A stretch of 64,000 nt of DNA from the NCBI RefSeq assembly GCF_030272615.1, contig NC_081412.1, positions 544,403,870-544,467,869 of the forward strand, read 5' to 3'. Source of the DNA: Cryptomeria japonica. Taxonomy: Eukaryota; Streptophyta; Pinopsida; Cupressales; Cupressaceae. Below are positions 46,060 to 58,033 of this stretch, one piece after another. The notes below the pieces were generated by a model, which saw nothing but the letters and a program-made list of their open reading frames with translations, had not been told where the DNA came from and did not search any database. Numbering within the stretch: position 1 is the stretch's first letter; each line of letters opens with the position of its first letter. Position numbers and translations under genes: made by a program.

Positions 46060-49000
46060 ATGTCGAATTCTAACCATATGCCCGTTCCAGAATTTGATGG
46101 GAATGATTATGATTATTGGTGCATTAAGATGTTGTCCTTTTTTATTCGAAAAGATTTGTGGGAGATTATTGAATCAGGTTATGAGGAGCCAGCTGATTGG
46201 AATGCCCTTACAGCCAATGAAAGAACAACAAGAAAGGAAGCAAGAAAAAAGAATGCTCAAGCTTTGTTTCACATTCAGATGGCTCTTGATAAGAGCTTAT
46301 TTCCAAGAATATCAGGAGCAACAACAACCAAAGATGCCTGGAAGACTCTACAAGAAGCTTACCATGGTAGTGATCAAGTTAAAGTGGTCAAGCTTCAGAC
46401 ATTGAAGCGAGAGTTCGAGAATTTGAAGATGCAAGAAGCTGAAAGTATAAGTGATTATTGTGTCAGAGTCAAAGATGTGGTCAATAAAATGGCTACACTT
46501 GGGGAAATTGTAAGCAATGAAGTTTTAAAAAAAAGGTGTTGAGATCTTTGACACCTAGATGGAATCATCTAGCAATAATCATAGAAGAAAGCAAGGATTT
46601 GACAAAACTACAGTTTGAACAACTGGTTGGATCCCTGATGTCTCATAAAGAAAGATTGAAAGATTTTTTTGAAGATGTAGAGAAAGCATTTTCCTCTAAA
46701 CTTCTAATCACAAAAAATGAAGATGCAATCAGCAGTAGTGCTAAAATCAATCAAGGCCAAGGTAAAGGGCAAAGCCAAAATTCTTCAAGAGGTAGAGGAA
46801 GAGGTGGCTCAAGAGGAAGTGGTGGTTTCAGAGGAAGAGGTAGAGGCAGATTTGATAAGAGAAATGTTCAATGTTACCATTGTAATAGGTATAGCCACTT
46901 TGAAAGAGAATGCAGATTGAAAGAAGGTAAAAGTGCTAACTATGCTCAAGAAAGTAGTGAGAATCCTCCTAATCAATTATTTTTATCTTATGCCAAGGGT
47001 GAAAATACTAGTAAAGATGTATGGTACCTAGATTCTGGATGCTCTAACCATATGACAGGGAATGAGAAGTTGCTCTCAACAAAAGATGGAAGTTTCAAAT
47101 CCAAGATCCAGCTTGGTGATGATAAATCATTAGAGGTTGATGCCAAAGGAGCTATGAAGGTCGAAACAAAAAAAGGTATAAAGAGTATTCATGATATTTA
47201 TTATACTCCACAATTGAAGCACAATTTGTTAAGTGTTGGGCAGCTATGTGAGAAAAATTATAAAGCAATCTTCGAGAATAAGACATGTACTATCTATGAT
47301 AAGAATAAGGGTAATAGGGTGATCACTGTTGTTCCTATGACAAGAAATAGGATGTTCCCCTTGAGGTTTGGTGAACATAACAATAGTTTGGTAAATATGG
47401 CTTATGAGGATTCAAGTTGGTTATGTCATCTCAGGTATGGGCATTTAAATTTTCATAGTTTGAAGTTTCTAACCTCACATGCATTAGTTTCTAGGTTGCC
47501 CAAGGTTGAGGAACACAAGGAGGTTTGTGAAGGTTGTGCTAAAGGAAAGTATGCAAGAGAAAAGTTTCCAAAGGGCAATGCATGGAGGGCTCATCACCCA
47601 CTCCAACTTGTTCATTCAGATATATGTGGTCCTATGCAAACTAAGAGTTTGGGTAAGTCATCATATTTCATCACTTTTATTGATGATTACTCACGAAATT
47701 GTTGGGTATATTTTTTGAAGGCCAAAGATGAAGCTCTAGATACATTCAAGAAGTTTAAAGCCCTTGTGGAAAATGAGAAAGCATGCAAGATCAAATGTTT
47801 AAGGACTGATCGTGGAGGAGAATTTTGCTCCAAGGTTTTCCAAAGTTATTGTGATTTTAATGGCATCAAGAGGTAACTTACTACTGCATACACACCTCAA
47901 CAAAATGGGGTAGCTGAAAGAAAGAATCGTACTATGGTTGAAATGGCAAGGTGCATGTTACAAACCAAGGGATTGAGCAATTCTTATTGGGGAGATGCAA
48001 TTGCTACAACGTTATACATCCTCAACTGTAGCTCCACCAGTGCACTAGAAAAGATGACTCCTTATGAAGCTTGGTATGGTAAAAGGCCCAATGTAAATCA
48101 TTTCAAAGTTTTTGGTTGTTTGGCTTATGTGCATGTACCTAATCAGAATAGATAGAAGTTAGATGCAAAGAGTGACTCATGTATTTTTATTGGATATAGT
48201 GAGAAAAACAAGGCTTATAGATTGTATAATCCTCTCACTAACAAGCTTATTGTCTCAAGAGATGTTATTTTTGATGAAGGGGGAGTTTATGGTCATCAAA
48301 AAGGCCATGTTGAGAAGCCAAAATCTGTTTTGAATGATGATATAATTGTTGATATTGATCAAGAGTAGCCAACTAATGTTTCTGTATCTAGTGGTTTAAC
48401 TCCACCAAGCAGCCCTTCATCAAGTTCTTCAGTACCAAGTTCAAGTCCAGCTTCTTCTCCAAGTTCTACAAGGAAAGTAAGGAGATTGAGTGATATCTAC
48501 CAGAGCAGTGGAAATCAAGTACATGAAGAAAACCCAGTAGGTGAGATAGTGAATTTTGCTTTATTAGCCAAGGCTGATTTTGAACCATCGTGTTTTGAAG
48601 ATGCATGTACTAATGAGGTTTGGGTGAAAGCCATGTAAGAAGAGATGGATTCCATTCACAAGAATGATACTTGGGAGTTAACAGAACTTCCACATGAAAA
48701 AAAAAAGATTGGCACCAAATGGGTCTACAAGACCAAGTTTAACAGTGATGGGAGTGTTGAAAGACACAAGGCAAGATTAGTTGCTAAAGGCTTCACACAA
48801 AAATATGGAATTGATTATGAAGAGACATTTGCACCAGTAGCAAGACAAGAGAGCATAAGAATGTTGATTTCATTAGCATCACAGAAGAAGTGGAGTATAC
48901 ATCATATGGATGTGAAAAGTGTCTTCTTGAATGGGTACTTAGAAGAGGAAGTATATGTGGAGCAGCCACAAGGTTTTGAAGTGGAAGGAAAAGATAATTA

Positions 49001-50132
49001 TGTCTACAAGTTGAAGAAGGATTTGTATGGCCTCAAGTAAGCACTAAGAGCGTGGTATGCAAGGATTGATGGATACTTTCAGGAGAATGGCTTCCATAGA
49101 AGTAAGAGTGATCCTACCCTATACTACAAACAAGAAGGTATTGATATCCTCATCATAAGTTTGTATGCTGATGATCTTTTGTATATGGGTAGTAGTTCTA
49201 AGATGAAAGATGAATTCAAAGCTGCTATGATGAAAGAATTTGAGATGAAAGATCTTGGTTTGATGAAATATTTTTTAGGAATGGAGGTTTATCAAAGTAA
49301 GGATGAGATTTTCATTTGTCAAACAAAGTATGCACAAGATATGCTGAAGAAATTTAATATGATTGATTGTAACCCTGCCTCCACTCCAAGTGCTCATGGA
49401 GTTTTTTTATGTAGAGATGATGGTGTTGATTTAGTTGATGAGACAACTTACAGAAGTATTGTGGGGAGCTTGATGTTTCTAATCCACACAGGGCCTAATA
49501 TTGCCTATTCAGTTTCACTTGTTTCAAGGTATATGACAAATCCATCTGAAATACATATGAAGGCAGCCAAGAGGATTTTGAGGTATGTGAAAGGGAATTT
49601 AAGTTTTGGTATTCATTACTACTCTTCTGAAAAGTTCAATCTTGTAGGCTTTAGTGATTCAGATTGGGGAGGTAGTATGGATGACCGTAAATTTACATCT
49701 AGAAATTATTTTTCTTTTGGTTCTAGTTTGATTACTTGGAAATCGAAAAAGCAAAGTATTGTTGCCCTCTCATCTACAGAAGCGGAGTATGTTACAATTA
49801 CCTCAGCAGGTACACAAGCTCTTTGGCTCAGAAAAGTTTTGGAAGAAATTGGAGAAAAACAAATTCAGCCTACAGTAATTTATTGTGACAATGTGAGTGC
49901 CATCAAGTTAACTAAGAATCCAGTTCATCACAGCAGAACAAAATATTTTGATGTGAAATATCACTTCATACGAGATTTGGTGCAGAAGAAGGATGTTGAA
50001 TTGAAGCACATCAACACCCAGGATCAGCTTGCAGATATATTCACCAAAGCGGTTGCGAAAGCTCAGTTTATAACACTACGAGATAAGATTGTGAGCCCTC
50101 TCAGCATCAAGGGGGAGTATGTTGATAAGTGA
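46060..50132 (+). pseudogene. Gag-pol region of the young copia element
   Basis: Fossil coding DNA in the standard copia order. It holds a gag UBN2-like region (from about 46060, with FDGNDYDYWCIKM), CYHCNRYSHFEREC (zinc knuckle), WYLDSGCSNHMTGN (protease), CHLRYGHLNFHSL and HSDICGPM with TDRGGEF (integrase), KWVYKTKFNSDGS, HHMDVKSVFLNG and YADDLLYMG (reverse transcriptase), and SSTEAEYVTI with DIFTKAV (RNase H and end). Broken in several places. It shares its gag wording with the relic at 59615-60530, which appears to be an older relative. Confidence 0.92.
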
Positions 50133-50631
50133 TGCTGCTCTAGCATGCAGCTCCATGCAACTCCAGTTTGGACATGAAGCTATCCATTCATCACCATGCA
50201 TAAGCTATTTTTAGTTTAAATTATTTTTTTGTTTATTCATGCAAATAAAGCATGTACTCCAACATGCATTAATCTTTAGGACTATTTTTAGTTTTGTTTT
50301 TTGCATGAGTTTGTTTTTAGTAAATAAAGCATGCCGTGCATGCACTTATTGTATTCTTAATTTAGGGAGTAGTTTGTTTTTTTTAGTTTGAGAGCCTTAC
50401 TAGCTTTCCATGCAATGCTAGGAATATATTTAGAACTGCAGTTATTATTAATTCTTCTAGGCTGCAAATTCTTTATATATACAGCCTCTATGTAATTTTT
50501 TAATTAAGCTTCAATAAAAAAATTGGTGTGTGCAATTCCAAAAAACAGGGTTGTTGTTATTGTGTGTTCTTTGTTATTTAATTTGATTAATCAGTTGGCT
50601 CTGAGGAGACATAGTAGTTTCAGATTCTACA
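50120..50631 (+). repeat. 3' LTR of the young copia element
   Basis: 512 bp. Ten substitutions and no length change against the 5' LTR. Followed by TTGAT, the right copy of the target duplication (50632-50636). Confidence 0.93.
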
Positions 50632-52541
50632 TTGATACCTTATGGAACTGGCAATGTCACCACGGGCTACTATGATGACCTCGTCTACCAGGTCTATCTC
50701 CAGGTCAGTTACCTTCTCTTCATTTCTGCATTGTAAATCTATATTTCCAACTAGCCCACTGAAATAAAATGTGAAAACCCGAGCAGAATTTCGATGCCGT
50801 TGTGGGAGATGTAACGGTGCTTGCAAATTGTAGCAAGTATGTGGATTTTACACAACCGTATACCGAGTCGGGTCTGATAATGTTGGTAGCACTTTCAGAC
50901 AAGCGATCAAGTGACTCCTGGGCCTTTTTGTGCCCCTTTACTCCAGCCATGTGGATAACAACTTTTGCATTTTTCATATTCACGGGAGCTGTTGTTTGGT
51001 GTCTGGAGCACAGAAGAAATAGGCAATTTAGAGGAACGCCTCGGAAACAAGTCTTGACACTCATCTGGTAATTCTCCTTCTCTCTCTCTCTTTTTCTCTA
51101 ATTCTATGCCATTATTCAGGGCATTAGTTTATATAATATTTGTATATCTATCTATAGCATTTTATTGATGATTACGTTTAAACATCTAGAAAATGCTATG
51201 TAGAGAGAAACCACCCAAATAGTTGGGACTGTTTGTTGTGACCACAGATGAGAACACAGTGTAATACATTTATATATCCAATGGATTTGGATAGGTTATA
51301 TGTAGTTGATTGAAAATTAAATTATTTTAACATCCAATAATTGTATTTGAATTAGAAAATGTTTCTTACATACAATTCATACCTATTTTGCTCAGTGTGC
51401 GATAATTAATCATCATGAAATATTTATTTACAAATCTATAATTATCAATTTCTTTATCTCTGATTCAATTTCTTGGTCTTTAATATGCAGGTTTTCCTTT
51501 TCCACACTCTTCAGGACTCATAGTAACCAGATTTTATCTCCTTGTTTTCATTACTGATGGTCAAACTATAGTGTAATTTACATCGCTTAAAAATCTAAAA
51601 TTAATTATCTGTATTGCGCAGAGGAGAGGATTGTAAGCGGTCTGGGCAAAGCAGTGGTCATAATTTGGCTTTTTGTAGCTTTTGTGTTAATGTCTAGTTA
51701 CACAGCCAGCCTTTCGTCGATGCTTACCAAGAGAGAAGTTGTACCAAAAGTTCAGAGCCTTGAATCTCTTATCACCCAAAATTTGCCAATCGGATATCGC
51801 CAGGGATCTTTCATAGACAAGTATTTGGTACAACAGCTTGGTGTGAATAAAAGCGCACTTCGCCCATTTTCATCTGTACAAGAGTACGCCATTGCACTGA
51901 AGAAGGGACCGAATAACGGAGGGGTGGCTGCCATATTTGAACGGGCGCAGACTATTGCCCAAGACGTAATTTTGTCATCAGGATACAACGACTATGTGAA
52001 AGTTGGTCCAATGTACAAAACGGGAGGCTCCGCATTTGTAAGTCTGGAAACTTTTCTCCAATCGCAGACTTGTTTAATTCACAATTCATATGATCGATTC
52101 AAATTGTATTTGCAGGTGTTCCCAAAGGGGTCTCTGTTGGTTTTAGACATTTCCAAGGCTATATTAAATCTTTCAGAAAGCAAAGAGATGCAAGAAATTC
52201 TGAAGAGGTGGTTCAATTCAAGTGAAAGCAAATGCAGCATGGAATCTGACGGAGTCGACTCTAACAAATTGGGCATCAAAAACTTTTGGGGCGTATTTCT
52301 TTTAACAGGATGTGTATCATTTCTCACCCTTGTCTACTATTTGTGTCGCCTGCTTTACCGATTTGTGCACAGAAATGAGAGTTCATTTCATGTTAAATCG
52401 GTCTCCACCCATTTGCGAACATTCGCCAACTATGCAGACAAGAAGGAGATCCCAGCACCAAAAAGAAAGAGATCTAAGACCGCCACTTCGTCATCGGGAA
52501 CCGGCGCTTCCACTTCCTCTGAAATTCGTGTTTTGTTTTAA
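50632..52541 (+). pseudogene. GLR: GLR S1, transmembrane, S2 and M4 segments
   Basis: After the copia element the GLR resumes with the block YGTGNVTTGYYDDLVYQ. Exon 3 (50787-51067) carries FDAVVGDVTVLANC, where Cys replaces the family's ligand Arg, then VDFTQPYTESG and M1. A 32-bp exon (51491-51522) carries most of the pore loop (WFSFSTLF). Exon 5 (51622-52037) has M3 and the first part of S2 (GGVAAIFE, whose Glu is kept). Exon 6 (52116-52541) has the end of S2, M4 (WGVFLLTGCVSFLTLVYYL) and a basic, Ser-rich cytoplasmic tail ending at 52539-52541. All borders are GT-AG. No stop interrupts this part. Confidence 0.93.
52038..52115 (+). other. 78-bp GLR intron that is open in frame
   Basis: GTAAGT at 52038 and TTTGCAG ending at 52115 mark an intron in S2, placed by comparison with the GLR family between GGSAF and VFPKG. 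Its length is a multiple of three and it contains no stop in the reading frame. Retention would therefore add 26 residues instead of ending the protein. Confidence 0.8.
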
Positions 52542-53009
52542 CAGGACGGATATGACCTGCTATTCAAGATTCTGTAATTTATCTACTAGAACTATGCTGG
52601 TTCTCTAAATATATGTGGATTAATTATGGTTAGAAGATATGCATGAGTCTCACCGCCATGCAATCCATGCGTCTTAGATGCAAAGTATACACTTTTTTTT
52701 AAGTTCTTGTAATAGGCAGCTTTCAATTTTTTTTCAATTAGTTTAATTAATGAAGGTAAAGAATTAAAAAATTTCATGAAAAAGTTAATTTTTATTTTAT
52801 ACGATTATAAAAATATCATTTTTTTTTCTATTTTTATTGGTTTGTGTGGGGTGAAAAATTCAATTTTTTTAAAAAAATACAATTATTATTATAAATACAT
52901 CATTTATTGTTTTGCTGTCCAAAAAAACTTATATTTAATTTATTCAATTTTAATTTTTAAATTTATTTAAGTTAATTATTTATTAGTTTAATTTTTTTTT
53001 CCTTTTGTT
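52542..53009. other. GLR 3' flank, AT-rich
   Basis: No clear AATAAA signal near the GLR stop and no other gene. Long A and T runs dominate after 52690. Confidence 0.4.
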
Positions 53010-53100
53010 CAACAATAACACTCTTAAATCTTCTGAGTTGTTTTGTCACACTCTCGAACTCAAGACCTCCCATTGTGGGGTCATTCCCTTGATTCTTATT
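53010..53100 (-). repeat. Possible tRNA-derived SINE relic
   Basis: On the minus strand GGTCTTGAGTTCGAGAGTG resembles the pol III B box (GGTTCGANNCC), and the segment ends in GGAAAAAAAAATT. No A box or target duplication was found. Weak. Confidence 0.3.
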
Positions 53101-54885
53101 TATTTTTATTTCTATTAATATTTACATTTTATTATATTTCAACTTTACATTTTGTTTATTCTATTTAATTTTTAAATTTAGATTTAAGTTTGAAATATAT
53201 GTTAATTAATTATGTTTTTTTATGTGGATTTTGTTTGTAATATTAATAATATAGAAACGATTTTCAATTATTTATAAACTAGCATTTGTATTTGCATGAA
53301 TGTTTCTCGCTTTATCCATCATTTCACATTTGTATTAGCCAGGTCATTTTTTAAAAAAATAATCTTAAACTCTTTTGTATATTAAAATTTCGCATTTTGA
53401 AAAATTGAATTTCTAGAAAAATTATAAGGCATCATACATACATAACCATGCATGATATAACTAGGTGATTGGCTAGTTAAACATTGGTTCCTATATGAAA
53501 AGTGGGTATGAAAGTTATAAGAGTAATAAATAATGTAATTAATAGAGAATACTCAAACACAACAAACAATATGATTTTTATATTCATTGTTATTTGCAAA
53601 TTTATTTCTTAATTTTATTTCTATATTTGAAATTCAAACTCACAATAAAGATCATAAATTAAATTAAAGAATTTTTATTTTAATTTTAAAATTAATAGCA
53701 CACCCTATCCAAAAATTAATTTACAAGTACAAACAAAAAACTAAAAATTTGTCGATAGATTTACAAAATGCCACAACATTCATCACCTTAGTAGTGAACG
53801 TCTTTAAAAAAAATTGATAAAAATGTCTTCAATATTTTTATGCAAATATCGACAATGTCACAATATATTTCAAACTATTTTATTATTTATAATAATTCTA
53901 TATTTTTACAAATAAAAAATAATAACTCTACACTTTTGCATATAAGTAAATTTTCCATAAAAAAACATCATATCAATGCTTGTCTGATTTCTACTTAAAC
54001 TTTTGGAAGGAACTTGATGCATTACATGTCTTGTTAAGACTAGTTTTAGATGAACTTTGCATTAAAGTTTTTTGTAATATTTTATTAGTAAATGATAAAC
54101 AACGTTTTAGTTTTAAATTTATAAATGTGAACTATTTTATGAATGGAACCTTAAAAATAAAGTAGAAAGAGATAGGGTAAAGCAGTCAGTTGGTGTGATA
54201 TGTTGAAATTCTCTATGTTTTAAACTATGTTGTGAGGTCTTTCTCCTTGGAAATGTACATCAATTTTTCTTATTAGTAGCACTTCCACCAAAAAGAGGTG
54301 TGATGGTTATGCCGATAGCAAGATATATTGTCAATAATGTATTGAAAAGTAGAAATAAATCACATGGAAAAAATATTATCTTTGTTGTTGTAGAGTGGGT
54401 TGTTTCTAGCATGTTTGATTACTAAATTTTTTAACGTGCTTCCTTGTATTAGCCAATCACATGTATTTTGAAAATGTACATGCAAACAAACATGTACACA
54501 TTGCTAGATTTGTTTTAATCAAATGTTATTGTCACACTTTGCAATACTAATATCTATGACAAGTGTTTGAATATTTAAACATAAAGACTTACATATAAGT
54601 ATTTGTAAGTAGATATTGATTATAAATATAAATAAATCTGTCTAGAAATACTATCATTATAAAATATGCCTACCACATTTTTTTTTAATATAAATTATAA
54701 AAAAGAGTATATATATCTTTAATTGTTTACACTATATTTAGATTTCTTAAAAAAATAGAAGCATATTGTGAGACTTTTCTAAGATCAAGAGCTCAATGAA
54801 AAGTACAATAGAGAGACAAAATAGATGATAGGATTAAACTGTATTCTATCAAGAGCAAATACTGATCAATTGGATCATCAAAAGT
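53101..54885. other. AT-rich intergenic stretch
   Basis: Long A/T runs and no gene, repeat end or RNA recognised. A 61-codon frame at 53980-54165 has no recognisable domain. Confidence 0.45.
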
Positions 54886-55252
54886 TGTTGTTGTTACATA
54901 CAATGTAGGATAAGCCTTCTTATAAAGACAAGGCTAAGACACAAGAGAGAACACAATGATGACATGTGGCTCGATGAGATGCAAGGGTAGGTATGGGTAG
55001 GTAGGAGAAATAGTAAAATATTCCACATGAGGTGGATCACCCACCGAAGGTGGAATTATCACTCCACAACAAGTGGATATGATAGAGTAATAACAAGATC
55101 ACACCATAAAAGGTGGAAATTCTCCTACATACACACTCCCAATGTAGCACATCTCCCTAAGTGTCTCATATGAAAACTACAATGTTATACATGTACCTAA
55201 GTAAACTTAAATAAAGTATAATTATATCCAACATGAATAAAGAATTACACCA
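54886..55252 (-). repeat. Left terminal repeat of the short LTR-flanked element
   Basis: 367 bp and collinear with 56126-56495. It contains GGTGGATCACCCACCGAAGG, a short inverted palindrome-like core shared with its partner and, partly, with 28470-28500. Confidence 0.8.
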
Positions 55253-56125
55253 AAACCCCCCCTTAAGTGCAACATAGGGGAATGCACTTAAGTCTACAAT
55301 GCAACTAAGCAATGCAAGATGGGTCTCAGCTATGAGGCCATGTTAGGTACCCATGTACAAATGCAAATGCAATCTCCCATAAAGTGGGGAAAGAGAGAAA
55401 AACCACATGGGAAAAAACTTCCCCTCAAAAGAGAGATGATGAAAGCATACCATTCTCTCAATGATGAATAAGAGAGAAGAAGAGACCATGAAGCCCCTCC
55501 CTCAGTTTAAAATCTCTAGCAAAGATGGTCCAATGATGTTGACCAAAATACCTTCCCATTAGGAAGAAAGAGAGCCAATGTTGCACCAATAATGTCAAAG
55601 TGTGACAAAACCAGGTACCAAGTCCATGACGATGAATCACTCGCTGCAACAAAATGAAGATCAGGCATGGAGACAACCTACTTTGAGCATCAGCTAGATA
55701 CTCATAAATGGTAGAAATACTGGTACAATCAAAGTCTCAACTACAGCCATGCACCAAGTGTCACAATATACTTCCTAATCTACATGTACAAGAGGATTGC
55801 ATCAAATATGTCATCAAAGACAAGATACAAAGAGGTGTGTCACTTTATGATAGTGTGTGTACAACATGCTCATGCAAGAGTATACAACATGATATAGTGC
55901 AAATACGGAAATATGAAGATGATGCCACCAAAGAAGCCCTATAGAATACTGTAGATGAAGATATCTCCTATTGGGGTATTGCCAAGAAAAATATAGGAGC
56001 AATACACCCCCCTGGCTACTGGTATTAAGTGACAAGAAAAAATAGTGTTCCCATTTTTTCTTATTAAATGATATTTATGTTTTTAAAAACTTAATTAAAA
56101 GCTTAATAAAAACAATTTATTAAAA

Positions 56126-56495
56126 TGTTGTTGTTACATACAATGTAGGATAAGCCTTCATATAAAGACAATGCTAAGACACAAGAGAGCACACAATGAT
56201 GACATGTGGCTCAATGAGATGCAAGAGTAGGTATGGGTAGGTAGGAGAAATAGTAAAATATTACACATGAGGTGGATCATCCACCGAAGGTGGAATTATC
56301 ACCCCACAATAAGTGGTTATGATAGAGTAATAACAATATCACACCATAAAAGGTGGAAATTCTCCTACATACACACTCTCAATGTAGCACATCTCCCTAA
56401 GAGTCTCTTATGCAAACTACAATGTTATGCATGTACCTAAGTAAACTTAAGTAAAGTGTAATTATATCCAACATGAATAAATAATTACACTAACA
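56126..56495 (-). repeat. Right terminal repeat of the short LTR-flanked element
   Basis: 370 bp and very similar to 54886-55252. Confidence 0.8.
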
Positions 56496-56744
56496 CATAT
56501 AAATTCTTCTTTACCCTACCCAAATGCAAAAACTAATTAAATAGTAGAAGATAAATGTATTTCTAGAAAGGGCAACATAATAAAAAATAGATTAAAAAAA
56601 ATGCCGTAGACATTAGTTTTTTTTGGAGAAATTAAAGGGAAGAAAAGATAACGTGAAATAGATGGTATAAAGTAGACTTACAATAATAACAAAACTTTTA
56701 CTTTTTTGAGTAATTTATAAATAGATCTTGGTTAGGTTAGCATT

Positions 56745-56830
56745 TATTTTTTGGATAGGTAATGGGCCGAAGCCGATAAGATGTACATACCCTACCCCCT
56801 TGTGGGATTTGAACTTGTGACCTAAAGGAA
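56745..56830 (-). mobile_element. 5'-truncated tRNA-derived SINE with 17-bp target duplication
   Basis: TTGGTTAGGTTAGCATT occurs at 56728-56744 and 56831-56847, perfectly repeated. Between them, on the minus strand, GGTCACAAGTTCAAATCCC gives a good pol III B box, and the element ends in CCAAAAAATA. The A box is missing, consistent with 5' truncation. SINEs use LINE machinery, and LINEs are present here. Confidence 0.65.
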
Positions 56831-56847
56831 TTGGTTAGGTTAGCATT

Positions 56848-57364
56848 ATGCTCACCTAATTTAATAATATTAAATTTTGTTAACATAACAAGATAAAAAC
56901 AATAATAGAATAATAACATAATATAATACAAAACATTATTAATATATTAATAAAAATTACACAATAGTAATATAATGTTTAGAATAATAAAAAAAATAAT
57001 ATAATAATTTTAACAATAATAATTTAAAATTAACATTTTTATAATACAAATAAAATTTAGATCAAAGATCATTTCATTAAATAAATATTAATGTAAGATA
57101 ATACAAAATTTAAATGTTTAAAAAAATATTACAATGAATATCAATGAAAAAATAATATAATGAATACTAATATAATGTAATATAAATAACAAGAGATCCA
57201 ATGCAACAAGTTCTTGCCAGTAGTGTGGTTAGTTTAGAGTTCAAAAGAAAAAAGGAAAGCTTCAAATCAAATATGAATTCGCATATAGGGCTCCAAGCAT
57301 GATTGGAACAAAAACTCTAAATAAGGAAGATAATAAGACTCAATTACCAATAGGTTATGCTTAT
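56848..57364. other. Very AT-rich stretch
   Basis: Dense AATA/TAAT words and no gene or repeat end recognised. Confidence 0.45.
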
Positions 57365-58033
57365 AATAAGAAGAGAGGGAGAAAGAGAAAGAGGGGTAAA
57401 AATATAAAAAAGGAGAGATAAATAGGGGAATACTGAGAGAGAGAGGAAGAGAGAGGGAGAGATAGAAATATAAAGATAGATATAGGAAGTGATATATACT
57501 GATATGTAGAGAGAGGGAGAGATAGAAACATTAAAATAGATATATGAAGTGATAAATAGAGAGAGGTAGAGAGAGGGAGAGAGAGAGATAGAGAGATAGA
57601 TAGTTGAAAGAAGAAACATGGGGAGAGGAAGATAGAGGTAGAGATAAGATAGAGGGTGAGACAAAGGAGGAGAGAGATAGATAGAGTGATAGAGGTAGAG
57701 GGAGAGAAGTAGACATAGAAAAATATAGATGGAGAGAGGGAGAGATAGAAAGAGGGAGAGAAATAGGAGAGATATAAATTAATGGGAAAAGAGGAAGTGA
57801 GGGTGGGATAAATGTGGAGTTGGAGAGAGGGAATATAAAAAAAGAGGGAGAGGAGAAGAGGGGAGGAGGGGAGACACAAAAGGACATAAAGATAGCTCAA
57901 GAGAGAGAGAGAGAGAGAGAGAGATGGCGAGATATAGAGAGAGAGATGCAGAGATAATGATATTTAGATTGATAGGGAGAGATAAATGTAATGAGATACA
58001 CATAATTAGATAGGAAGGAGGGATAAACCTAAG

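Larger units (their letters stand above)
45479..50631 (+). mobile_element. Young Ty1/copia element inside a GLR exon
   Basis: 5.15 kb in the same orientation as the GLR. LTRs of 512 bp each (45479-45990, 50120-50631) differ at ten positions by direct comparison, about 2 percent. Primer site TGGTATCAGAGC at 45993-46004; purine tract AAGGGGGAGTA just before the 3' LTR. Internal order: gag with UBN2-like region and zinc knuckle, protease, integrase, reverse transcriptase, RNase H. It is broken at about half a dozen places. Structure otherwise looks whole, so it is the youngest dated insertion here. With plant rates between about 1e-9 and 1e-8 per site per year the LTRs imply roughly one to ten million years. 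Confidence 0.95.
43843..52541 (+). pseudogene. GLR: Glutamate receptor-like channel (GLR), inactivated
   Basis: The one host gene in the window. GLRs are plant cation channels of the ionotropic glutamate receptor family, located in the plasma membrane and other membranes. Exons with GT-AG borders: 43843-44116, 44236-50703 (containing the copia insertion 45479-50631), 50787-51067, 51491-51522 (32 bp), 51622-52037 and 52116-52541. The product has a signal peptide, amino-terminal domain, S1, M1, pore loop, M3 (SSYTASLSSMLT), S2 and M4. Three signs of death or decay: a TAA at 44697-44699 where the family has a sense codon, the copia element inside the S1 exon, and TGT (Cys) at 50829-50831 where glutamate receptors have the ligand-binding Arg. 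Splice sites and the rest of the frame are intact, so inactivation looks recent. The subfamily is not assigned. Confidence 0.95.
54886..56495 (-). mobile_element. Short LTR-flanked element (TRIM/LARD-like), probably minus strand
   Basis: Direct repeats of 367 and 370 bp (54886-55252, 56126-56495), each starting TGTTGTTGTTACATACAATG, flank 873 bp. On the minus strand AAGGGGGGG lies just before the left repeat, as a polypurine tract would. The internal part shows no gag or pol domain and no clear primer site, so the element is either non-autonomous or heavily decayed. The repeats are highly similar, so it is not very old. No target duplication recognised. Confidence 0.65.

Noticed and set aside
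45479-50631. 512-bp repeats read as regulatory duplication of the GLR
   Set aside because: They are the LTRs of a copia element, with primer site, purine tract and gag-pol between them.
43843-52541. Two separate GLR genes on either side of the copia element
   Set aside because: The two parts are consecutive pieces of one GLR: same strand, same exon interrupted, and an exact TTGAT duplication at the break. There is no second start or stop.
52592-52970. Short open frames after the GLR as extra genes
   Set aside because: They are AT-rich chance frames without domains, start context or repeat relatives.
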